Positions 1-6,543 of a stretch of DNA of 8,684 bases are shown one piece after another (the stretch's first letter is position 1; every line of letters starts with the position of its first letter). The notes under the pieces are model-generated. The model was not told the origin of the DNA, made no database searches, and was given only the letters and a program-made list of their open reading frames with translations. Source of the stretch: Bacteroidota bacterium (lineage in GTDB: Bacteria; Bacteroidota; Bacteroidia; Chitinophagales; Chitinophagaceae); contig JAKPBL010000156.1 of the NCBI GenBank assembly GCA_029778965.1, positions 1-8,684 of the forward strand. The letters run 5' to 3'. Both the position numbers and the translations under genes were made by a program.

Positions 1-301
1 TGACAAGTTGCAGCAGGCGGTTTCCCTGTACCAGCTCGTTTTTGGTATCGACCTCAGTCGCGACGCGGCAGCCATCAGTCAATTGCTGGCCGACAGCATC
101 CTGTTCAGAAAAGAGATCACGCAGCACATCTTCCGGTCGCGGCAAAAAGACTACCAGAATCCCTTCCGGGCCATGGTATATGCCGGTAAGGACGAGATGG
201 ACGAAGTAGCCGGCAAACTGGAAGACAACAGCTTCATCCTGCAGGAAGAAAAAGCGTTTCAGCGCTATCGCCGTACGGTGCAGCGACTATCGCAAAAATA
301 G
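1..301 (+). CDS. C-terminal end of an unrecognised protein (5' truncated)
   Basis: An open frame enters from the left edge (first full codon at base 2, Asp-Lys-Leu-Gln-Gln...) and ends at TAG 299-301, leaving about 99 residues. A TTG at position 8 could be read as a start, but the frame is open through the edge and nothing resembles an upstream start region, so I treat it as the 3' end of a longer gene. The visible part is soluble, charged and predicted mostly helical, with no membrane segment. It ends in a polar helix rich in Glu, Lys, Arg and Gln, and has a conserved-looking stretch, KDYQNPFRAMVYAGKDEMDE, in the middle. I do not recognise the family and assign no function. Its last 15 bases overlap the end of the convergent surface-protein gene. 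Residue composition and the absence of a competing minus-strand frame over 1-286 support it being a real gene. Confidence 0.7.
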   Translation, partial: DKLQQAVSLYQLVFGIDLSRDAAAISQLLADSILFRKEITQHIFRSRQKDYQNPFRAMVYAGKDEMDEVAGKLEDNSFILQEEKAFQRYRRTVQRLSQK

Positions 302-2368
302 CTGCCGGCTTACCCGCCATTTCCATTGGTCCGAAATCGTCACCACATATACGCCCGGTGGATGTCTGCGCTGGTCAGCGGGAATATGATTGGCGCCTTT
401 TTGCAGCATCACCCGGCGGGTCCATAACAGCCGGCCGCAGCCGTCAAAAACCTGCACCATACAAGGCCCTTCAACATTACTGGCAACAACCAGCGCCTGG
501 TTGACCAGCCGCGATATGTCCACACCTGCATAACCGGTCGCATCCCCATAGCGCATAGGCTTGCCCGTTATGCGGTTCCCTTCCGCATCTGTCAGCACGA
601 TCCTGCAAAAGCCTTTGGTCCGCAACGGCAACAGCTCCTGTTCATAGAGCGATTGGTTTGCCTGCAGGGGAATCGTATACATTACTTCGTACCGGTTGCC
701 ATCGGGCGACCATTCGAGGAAGGCGAGATCGCGGGGACCGATATCCAGCACACGAAAACGGCAGTACCATCGCCCACCCCGGCTGATCATTTCCTGCTGC
801 AGGAGGTGTACGGGAAGGATATTCTCACCGGGCAGGCTGCCCGCCAGGGCCAGCGCCGATGCTGTACCGGACATAATGAATGCCCCGGTCACTGCGCCAT
901 ATATTGGTGTACCGGTGATTTCCAGGTTGCCGCCATCGGCCCAGGCATTACCCGAAAGATGGGCTACGCGCAGGCTGGCCAGATCGGTCAGTGTACCGCT
1001 AACGCCATGTTCAAAAGACAGCGAAGCCTGCAAAGGAACCGGCTGCGACAGGCGCATCGTCCAGTATTCCTTTTCGGAAACATGGTCGATGCTGCCTGCC
1101 AGTTGCGCGGCAAGGCTTGCTGCCGACAACGGATGATACGCCACCTCCACATCAGCAACACCTGCATGGCTGCCCGTGAGCAACAGCCACCGTTGCCGGC
1201 TCTTTCCCACGGGAAAACGCAGCGGATGACCGTTCCAGTTGGTTTTCGCGACAATACCATCCACATAACTGTTTGGGTTCAGGCTGTCAGATACGATAGC
1301 CGCCGATGGGCCCAGCAACAATCGGCTTCCCTCTTCCATCCGCAAAGCACCGTTCTGAAGATGGATCTCGTGTTGCAGGGAAATATCGCCGAAGACGATG
1401 AAACCGGCTGCATTGTCAAGCACCAGCCGGATAGCCGTTCCTAGCTGTTGGTCGATAAAAACAGGCTGGGGTTTGTCACCATTCAACAACAAAACACCAG
1501 TAGCGCCATGTTCATTCACTGCTTCGATCAGGCTGTTTTCGCAATGCAGGCCGCCACCTACCGCAAGGGTAAGCGATCGCGCAGCGCTTGCCAGGTTAAG
1601 CGTTGATCCGCGCGCCACCAGTTGACCCAGCACATTGATCTTATCGCTGAAATTGAAAGCCAGGCGCACTCCTTCTTCCACGATGAGATCAGACCTGATC
1701 AGGGCATCACTGGTGCCGGCGGCGGTATAGGAAACCTGTTGGCCCGGCGCATATTGCGCCGACAATTCCAGCCTGCCAAATACCCGTCCGCTCAGGGAAA
1801 TAACCGAAGCCGCGTCGGTATTCTCAAAGCGGAATATGCCCAACGCCGTTCCCGGCCGGCGGCTCAGCCGCTCCACCAATTCAGCATGACCGGTACGCGT
1901 TCGGTGTATATATTTTCCGCCATCATGAATCAATATGGAATCTGTAAAACGACAGGAATACCCGCTGCCGGCGCCCGATGCATTTATAAAAACACCACCC
2001 TGTTCCAGTTCCAGCGCGTAGCCATTTTCAGTCAATACCAGCGCCCTGGCATCGGGCGTGCCTGTGGCGCCGGCAATCATATTAGTAACAGGAATGACCA
2101 GCCTAATCTCCGCACCACCCGCGGCGCCTATGCGGATGCGCCCAATGGTTACGGCGGAATCGGGCAGCATAACCTCATAGCTGCCTGTCACATAACTATT
2201 GTCGAGTATCACTTCATCAGTTATGCCGGGTAATACCGAATGCTCCCAATTCAATGACTCATTCCAGAGACTATTCCCCGCATAACCTGTCCACCGTATC
2301 GCTGCTACGCCATTCATTATAACAGCCAGCAGCATCGCAACCAATCCCACATTTTTCATAACCTGCAT
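287..2368 (-). CDS. Secreted surface protein with T9SS type A-like C-terminal sorting domain
   Basis: This 693-residue protein is probably exported by Sec and then carried across the outer membrane by the type IX secretion system. Residues 1-23 form a signal peptide (Lys5, hydrophobic core 7-18, likely cleavage after GVAA). Next come a WTG...SLWNESLNW motif (26-42), common at the start of Bacteroidota surface proteins, and beta-rich, repeat-like sequence to about 360. Residues 367-388 (NSYVDGIVAK...FPVGK) and 430-440 (SEKEYWTMRL) match segments often seen in Bacteroidota secreted proteins. A fibronectin-III-like region at about 517-605 has LPV, LEWSPDGNRYEV and a degenerate form of the usual YRL..D..G pattern. 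The last 70 residues resemble a type A sorting domain (VQVFDGCGRLL..., GVYVVTISD...), but the usual PNP motif is missing. These matches are from memory of the families. Met4 (ATG at 2357-2359) is an alternative start. Binding target or enzymatic role is unknown; I see no catalytic domain. Confidence 0.8.
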   Translation of the reverse strand: MQVMKNVGLVAMLLAVIMNGVAAIRWTGYAGNSLWNESLNWEHSVLPGITDEVILDNSYVTGSYEVMLPDSAVTIGRIRIGAAGGAEIRLVIPVTNMIAGATGTPDARALVLTENGYALELEQGGVFINASGAGSGYSCRFTDSILIHDGGKYIHRTRTGHAELVERLSRRPGTALGIFRFENTDAASVISLSGRVFGRLELSAQYAPGQQVSYTAAGTSDALIRSDLIVEEGVRLAFNFSDKINVLGQLVARGSTLNLASAARSLTLAVGGGLHCENSLIEAVNEHGATGVLLLNGDKPQPVFIDQQLGTAIRLVLDNAAGFIVFGDISLQHEIHLQNGALRMEEGSRLLLGPSAAIVSDSLNPNSYVDGIVAKTNWNGHPLRFPVGKSRQRWLLLTGSHAGVADVEVAYHPLSAASLAAQLAGSIDHVSEKEYWTMRLSQPVPLQASLSFEHGVSGTLTDLASLRVAHLSGNAWADGGNLEITGTPIYGAVTGAFIMSGTASALALAGSLPGENILPVHLLQQEMISRGGRWYCRFRVLDIGPRDLAFLEWSPDGNRYEVMYTIPLQANQSLYEQELLPLRTKGFCRIVLTDAEGNRITGKPMRYGDATGYAGVDISRLVNQALVVASNVEGPCMVQVFDGCGRLLWTRRVMLQKGANHIPADQRRHPPGVYVVTISDQWKWRVSRQLFLR

Positions 2369-2436
2369 TTTGCTTACTGCAAATTACCTGGGTGGAGGCG
2401 CCGAAAAAAGAGTGAAAAAACGGTTTCTGCTTTTAC

Positions 2437-2952
2437 CTACGAGAAGAAAAAAGAAAAGAGTTTTTTGGGCTGTGGATCTCCGTCCACCCAAAGATCGTCT
2501 TCAGGCTGAAAGCCGAGTTTAAGCAACAGGGCTGCCGATGGCTGGTTATCGGGCTGACAAAAAGCCATGATGTGCTGGAAGCGCTTTGTTGCCGCCAAAT
2601 GCAGCAGCAATCCGTGCGCAGCTTCGTAACCATAGCCCTTGCCGGTATATTCCTCCAGGTAAGCGAAACCGATATCGGGCACGGGCAGGAAGGGTCGTTG
2701 CAGCAACCCGCACATGCCGATGGGTTTCCCGGTCGCCTTCAGTTCCACCAGTCCCGTTCCAAACCCGAGCTGCCGGTAATTCGCCATTGGCCCTTTTTCG
2801 ATATAAGACACCGCTTCGGCCTTTGTATGCACCTTCCTGTCGCCGATAAACCTGAGCCAGCCCGGCGAATTCAGCAGGGTGCGTATAAAGGCCCAGTCGC
2901 GGGTAACGATCGCCCGGAGCCGGAGCCGTTCAGTGTCAACAGGAAATATCAT
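2437..2952 (-). CDS. GNAT-family N-acetyltransferase (RimJ/RimL-like)
   Basis: The 171-residue length is normal for the RimJ/RimL-type (Acetyltransf_3) branch of GNAT enzymes, which transfer acetyl from acetyl-CoA to an amino group of a protein N-terminus or small molecule. The start TERLRLRAI (7-15) is the typical first strand. The core strand IGMCGLL (78-84) leads to DIGFAYLEEYTGKGYGYEA (93-111), whose Gly104, Gly106 and Gly108 form the acetyl-CoA pyrophosphate-binding turn. The late motif N136 QPSAALLLKLGF148 is the usual helix and strand at the cofactor site. The C-terminus (KKLFSFFFS) is unusually Lys/Phe-rich because it is encoded by a pyrimidine tract. The cytoplasmic enzyme's substrate cannot be inferred. 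The gene starts 29 bases past the lipoprotein terminator and ends 68 bases before the surface-protein gene on the same strand. Family assignment is firm; substrate is not. Confidence 0.9.
   Translation of the reverse strand: MIFPVDTERLRLRAIVTRDWAFIRTLLNSPGWLRFIGDRKVHTKAEAVSYIEKGPMANYRQLGFGTGLVELKATGKPIGMCGLLQRPFLPVPDIGFAYLEEYTGKGYGYEAAHGLLLHLAATKRFQHIMAFCQPDNQPSAALLLKLGFQPEDDLWVDGDPQPKKLFSFFFS
2440..2492 (-). terminator. Candidate terminator inside the 3' end of the acetyltransferase gene
   Basis: Read on the minus strand, TTTGGG-TGGA (2492-2483) can pair with TCCA...CCCAAA (2476-2464) around a six-base loop, with a three-base bulge (CAG) on the 3' arm. A pyrimidine-rich tail with T4 and T6 runs interrupted by C follows (2463-2440). 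That gives about 10 base pairs plus a U-rich tail, all within the last codons of the acetyltransferase. The bulge and interrupted tail make it weaker than the terminator at 2982-3007. It could limit read-through into the surface-protein gene, or be a by-product of the Lys/Phe-rich tail. Confidence 0.35.
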
Positions 2953-2981
2953 TCCAGATCAATATACGCCCGGGCGGGCAT

Positions 2982-3007
2982 AAAAAAAACCGGCGCTTGT
3001 ACGCCGG
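2982..3007 (-). terminator. Rho-independent terminator of the lipoprotein gene
   Basis: A perfect six-base-pair GC stem, CCGGCG / CGCCGG (3007-3002 with 2995-2990), closes a six-base loop. On the minus strand it is followed directly by eight T residues. It lies 34 bases after the lipoprotein stop codon and before the acetyltransferase start, so it should end the lipoprotein transcript. On the plus strand the stem is followed only by a mixed pyrimidine/A+T stretch, so bidirectional function is doubtful. Confidence 0.85.
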
Positions 3008-3040
3008 CCTTCTTATATTTTTATTACCTGTCTATGCAGA

Positions 3041-3262
3041 CTAGTTAACTTTTGCTTTTACGCTGTCGGTAGCGGCTTTAACGGTTGAATCTACTTTATT
3101 GGCAACAGAATCAATCGTAGTTGTAGCAGCAGCGGCGGCAGAATCGATAGTAGCGGCAGCAGCTTCTGTGGTTGATTCAACAGCGTTTTCAGTTGTTTCA
3201 GCAGCGTTGTTACAAGCAGCAAAAGCACCGACGATAGCGATAATAGCAAATACTTTTTTCAT
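3041..3262 (-). CDS. Small Ala/Thr/Ser/Asp-rich lipoprotein with 11-residue repeats
   Basis: The 73-residue product has a classic lipoprotein signal: Met-Lys-Lys, a hydrophobic core (4-14) and a lipobox-like FAAC, with Cys17 as the expected lipidated residue. Phe at position -3 is less usual than Leu but tolerated. The mature part is only 57 residues, with no Trp, Tyr, Arg or His. It begins with an acidic Thr/Glu section (CNNAAETTENAVESTTEA) followed by three 11-residue units (38-48, 49-59, 60-70) with recurring (T)xDS and Ile/Val spaced as in an amphipathic helix. The last 20 residues turn lysine-rich. It is probably a membrane-anchored helical or partly disordered peptide; no enzymatic function is visible. 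Small lipoproteins of this style are common and mostly uncharacterised in Bacteroidota. A promoter and a terminator flank it, so it appears to be a single-gene unit. The start ATG is preceded by an A-rich leader without a Shine-Dalgarno, usual for this phylum. Confidence 0.85.
   Translation of the reverse strand: MKKVFAIIAIVGAFAACNNAAETTENAVESTTEAAAATIDSAAAAATTTIDSVANKVDSTVKAATDSVKAKVN
3053..3151 (-). repeat. Three tandem 33-base (11-codon) units inside the lipoprotein gene
   Basis: The units are 3119-3151 (TIDSAAAAATT), 3086-3118 (TIDSVANKVDS) and 3053-3085 (TVKAATDSVKA). The first two are still recognisable as DNA: CAGAATCGATAGTAG at 3139-3153 and CAGAATCAATCGTAG at 3106-3120 lie exactly 33 bases apart. 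The third is preserved only as a protein pattern. An 11-residue period corresponds to three helical turns, which suggests growth by duplication of a helical unit. Confidence 0.6.
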
Positions 3263-3294
3263 TGTTTGTTGTTTTGATGGATGTTTTTCCGGCG

Positions 3295-3325
3295 CGAAGG
3301 TAACCAGATATTCTAAATATTCAAA
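3295..3325 (-). promoter_or_regulatory. Bacteroidota-type promoter of the lipoprotein gene
   Basis: On the minus strand a -33 element TTTG (3325-3322) is followed after 19 bases by TACCTTCG (3302-3295). This matches the Bacteroidota primary-sigma -7 consensus TAnnTTTG at all but one position. Transcription would begin near 3288-3290, giving a leader of roughly 25-30 bases rich in A and C before the ATG at 3262. It lies in the 80-base gap after the efflux pump stop codon. Confidence 0.7.
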
Positions 3326-3342
3326 TGCATTGCCCGTTTTAT

Positions 3343-6300
3343 TTAGTTATTGGCGTTGAATATGGTTTCATCCGTTTGCCTTTCTTCGGCCGCTTTTGCT
3401 GCTATCTTCCTGATTTTCCGGCCATAAGAAATCCGGGTAATCAGCACAAAAAGCACCGGCACCACAAAAATTGCCAGCGTGGTAGCAGCCAGCATACCGC
3501 CAAATACGGTCCACCCGATCGTTTTACGGCTCTCGGCAGCAGCGCCGCTGGCGAAGGCCAGGGGCAACACCCCAAGAATAAAGGCCAGCGACGTCATGAT
3601 GATCGGGCGCAGGCGCAGTTGCACCGCCTGCAGGGTAGCATGCAGGATATCGATGCCCCGGTCAACCCTTTCCTTGGCAAACTCGACGATCAGGATCGCG
3701 TTTTTGGCGGCAAGCCCGATCAGCGTAATCAAACCGATCTGCGCATAGATATTGTTCGTCAGGTTCGGCAGCAACGTCAGCGTAATGATCGATCCCAGCG
3801 CGCCGATGGGTACAGCAAACAATACAGAGAAGGGGATCGACCAGCTTTCATACAAAGCGGCCAGGAAGAGAAACACGAACACGATGGAGATCGCGAAAAT
3901 AGTGGTGGTGGCATTGCCCGCCGCAATCTCTTCGCGGCTCATGCCCGAAAACTCATATCCATAGCCGTCGGGTAATACCTGCTCTGCCACTTCGCGCAGG
4001 GCCTGTATGGCCTGGCCGCTCGAATAGCCGGGCTTGGGCGATCCGTTGAATTCTATGGATCGATAAATATTGTAGTGCGAAATGACCGATGGGTTCTCAA
4101 TCACTTTACTGGTCACGACCGAGCTCAGGGGGATCATATTCCCCTGGCTGTTCCGCACATAAAAATTCTGGAACTCCGACAGGTCGGAACGGAAACTGCT
4201 GTCGGCCTGCAACATCACCCGGAAGTTCCGGCCGTACAGGTTGAAATCGTTCACGTAGCTGCTGCCCAGCAGGGTCGACATGGTACTGTACACATCTGCC
4301 AGGCTCAGGCCCAGTTGTTTCACCTTAACGCGGTCTACATCTACCTGGTAAGCCGGTGTACGGGTGCTGAAAAAGGTGAAAGCGGCGCCTATCTCGGGGC
4401 GTTTCATCAACGCGCCCAGGAACTTCTGCCCTACTGCTTCAAACTGCTTGATATCATCGGTGCTGGTGGTTTGCTGCAACTCAAACGTGAAGCCGGCAGT
4501 TTGGCCCAGACCCGGAATGGCCGGCGGTGCAATCGCCATGATACGCGCTTCCCTGATATCGGCCGTGCGCCGGCGGATCTCGTCCATCACTCCCTGCAAC
4601 TGCATCTGCTTTTCGGTACGCTGGTCCCAGGGCTTCAGGTTCACGAATATGGTGCCTACGTTCGATTTGTTCGAGAAGCTGAGGATGTTCAACCCGGCAA
4701 TGCCGCCCGCCACCTTCACGGCCGGGATGGATTGAAGCCGCGCTATCACATCGTTCATCATATCCACGCTGCGCGTGGTGGAAGCGCCCTCCTGCATTTC
4801 ATAGGTCACATACATGCGACCCTCGTCTTCGGTGGGAATAAAGCCCGTGGGTTTGTTCTTGAACAAAAAGAACAGTCCCACGAATACACAAACCATCATC
4901 ACGATCACATAGGGCGTTCCTTTTATCCATTTCGCCACACCGCGCGTGTACGAACGGGAAAGGCGGCCGAACCACCGGTTGAACGCGTCGAAGAACTTTT
5001 CGAGCATGTTCTTTTTTGCCCCTTCTTCTTTGGAAGGTTTCAGCAACAGAATACACAAGGCCGGTGTCAGCGACAACGCCACAAAAGCCGATATCACCAC
5101 CGATACGGCGATCGTAATGGCAAACTGCTGGTAAAGGCGGCCCACGATACCCGGTACAAAGCTGACCGGCACAAATACGGCCGCCAGGATCAGGGCGATG
5201 GCGATCACCGGTCCCGATATGTCGCGCATCGCTTTCTGCGTGGCTTCCCTCGGTGATATCTTTTCATGATCGATATAATGCTGCACCGCTTCTACCACCA
5301 CAATGGCATCGTCGACCACAATACCGATAGCCAGCACGAAGGCAAACAGGGTCAGGGTATTGATCGTAAAGCCGAAAGGAATGAAGAATATGAAGGTAGC
5401 GATCAGCGATACGGGAATGGCCAGGATCGGGATCAGGGTAGCCCGCCAGTTCTGGAGAAAAAGGAATACCACCAGGATCACCAGGATCAATGCTTCAATG
5501 AGCGTATTCATCACTTCGTTGATGGATACCTGCACCACGGTAGCGGTTTCCGACGGCACCAGGTAATCCACATCTTTCGGGAAATTCTTTTTGAGCCTTT
5601 CCAGCGCGGCATTAACGCCCTTGTAGGTGTCGAGGGCATTGGCGCCCGGCGCCTGGTAGATCAGTACAAAAGCGGCGGGGTGGCCATTGGCAGATGCGTT
5701 GATGCTGTAATCAAATTTGCCGAGGTCTATTTTGGCCACGTCGCGCAGGTACACCACGCTGTTGTCGGCGGGCCGGGTTCGTACCACGATGTTCTTAAAC
5801 TGATCAACGGTATTCAGACGGCTGTTGGTCAGCACGCTGAATTCGTAGGTCTGTGTTCCCGGCTGGGGGTTGCCGCCCACAGTGCCCGCAGCCACCTGCA
5901 GGTTCTGTTCGGCCAGCGCGGCGTTGATCTCGGCCGTGGTAATGCCCAGTGCGGCCATTTTGCGGGGATCGAGCCATACACGCATGCTGAAATCGTCGGC
6001 GCGGGTGAAGATATCACCCACCCCCTTCACGCGAAGCAGCGCGTCTTTCAGGTAAATGTTCGCGTAGTTGCCCAGGAAAGTGGCGTCGTGGGTGCCGTTG
6101 GGCGATATCAGGGCCAGCACCATCATGATGCTGGGGTTGCGCTTTCTAACGGTAAGGCCCAGCCGCTTTACGGCATCGGGCAGCGTAGGTTGTGCCACAC
6201 TGACCCGGTTCTGCACATCAAGCGTGGCGATATCGATATTGGTGCCCACCGCGAAATTGACGGTAATGCTGCTCTGCCCGCTGCTGGTGCTGTTGCTGGT

Positions 6301-6537
6301 CATATAGGTCATTCCCGGCGTACCGTTCACCTGGGCTTCGATGGCCGTAGTGGTGGTTTGTTCCACCGTTTGCGCATCGGCGCCGGTAAAATTACCGGCA
6401 ATGGAAACAGTGGGCGGCGTAATATCGGGGTACTGCGCCACCGGCAGAGTCATCATCGCGATAAGCCCTACCAGCACCAGCACGATAGACACCACGATGG
6501 CGGTGACAGGCCGCTTTATAAAAGTATCTGCAATCAT
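3343..6537 (-). CDS. RND multidrug efflux pump, inner-membrane permease (HAE1/AcrB family)
   Basis: At 1064 residues this is a full-length AcrB/MexB-like transporter, which uses the proton gradient to pull drugs, dyes or other amphiphiles from periplasm or inner membrane and pass them to the outer-membrane channel. It opens with MIADTFIKRPVTAIVVSIVL, the usual first segment. A periplasmic pore region (about 30-335) follows, then membrane segments 2-6 (about 340-500), a seventh near 540-560, a second periplasmic region (about 565-870) and segments 8-12 (about 873-1035). The proton-relay residues are intact: adjacent Asp409-Asp410 in GIVVDDAIVVVE (segment 4) and Lys945 in GLAAKNAILIVEFAKE (segment 10). 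RLRPIIMTS (975-983) is also conserved. A charged cytoplasmic tail closes the protein. The gene starts six bases after the adaptor stop codon, so translation is probably coupled. No clear terminator follows it. The substrate cannot be predicted; I give no symbol because many paralogues exist in this phylum. Confidence 0.97.
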   Translation of the reverse strand: MIADTFIKRPVTAIVVSIVLVLVGLIAMMTLPVAQYPDITPPTVSIAGNFTGADAQTVEQTTTTAIEAQVNGTPGMTYMTSNSTSSGQSSITVNFAVGTNIDIATLDVQNRVSVAQPTLPDAVKRLGLTVRKRNPSIMMVLALISPNGTHDATFLGNYANIYLKDALLRVKGVGDIFTRADDFSMRVWLDPRKMAALGITTAEINAALAEQNLQVAAGTVGGNPQPGTQTYEFSVLTNSRLNTVDQFKNIVVRTRPADNSVVYLRDVAKIDLGKFDYSINASANGHPAAFVLIYQAPGANALDTYKGVNAALERLKKNFPKDVDYLVPSETATVVQVSINEVMNTLIEALILVILVVFLFLQNWRATLIPILAIPVSLIATFIFFIPFGFTINTLTLFAFVLAIGIVVDDAIVVVEAVQHYIDHEKISPREATQKAMRDISGPVIAIALILAAVFVPVSFVPGIVGRLYQQFAITIAVSVVISAFVALSLTPALCILLLKPSKEEGAKKNMLEKFFDAFNRWFGRLSRSYTRGVAKWIKGTPYVIVMMVCVFVGLFFLFKNKPTGFIPTEDEGRMYVTYEMQEGASTTRSVDMMNDVIARLQSIPAVKVAGGIAGLNILSFSNKSNVGTIFVNLKPWDQRTEKQMQLQGVMDEIRRRTADIREARIMAIAPPAIPGLGQTAGFTFELQQTTSTDDIKQFEAVGQKFLGALMKRPEIGAAFTFFSTRTPAYQVDVDRVKVKQLGLSLADVYSTMSTLLGSSYVNDFNLYGRNFRVMLQADSSFRSDLSEFQNFYVRNSQGNMIPLSSVVTSKVIENPSVISHYNIYRSIEFNGSPKPGYSSGQAIQALREVAEQVLPDGYGYEFSGMSREEIAAGNATTTIFAISIVFVFLFLAALYESWSIPFSVLFAVPIGALGSIITLTLLPNLTNNIYAQIGLITLIGLAAKNAILIVEFAKERVDRGIDILHATLQAVQLRLRPIIMTSLAFILGVLPLAFASGAAAESRKTIGWTVFGGMLAATTLAIFVVPVLFVLITRISYGRKIRKIAAKAAEERQTDETIFNANN

Positions 6538-6543
6538 GTTGTT

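Noticed and set aside
248..266. Hairpin AGCG / CGCT followed by five T on the minus strand, possible terminator of the surface-protein gene
   Set aside because: The stem is only four base pairs and lies within the coding sequence of the plus-strand gene; too weak to call.
653..2233. Several plus-strand open frames (263, 146, 75 and 203 codons) opposite the surface-protein gene
   Set aside because: They overlap one another in different frames and lack domain sense, whereas the minus-strand frame has a signal peptide and recognisable end domain.
2379..2388. TAATTTG just before the surface-protein gene as a -7 promoter element
   Set aside because: It is one base short of TAnnTTTG, has no good TTTG at the right distance and would leave a leader of only a few bases.
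2572..3048. 158-codon plus-strand frame across the acetyltransferase and terminator
   Set aside because: It runs through the GNAT motifs in antisense and over the intergenic terminator; composition is shadow-like.
4075..5256. 393-codon open frame on the plus strand opposite the pump gene
   Set aside because: Same His/Gln/Arg-rich shadow composition, no start context and no domain; the minus-strand pump gene is certain.
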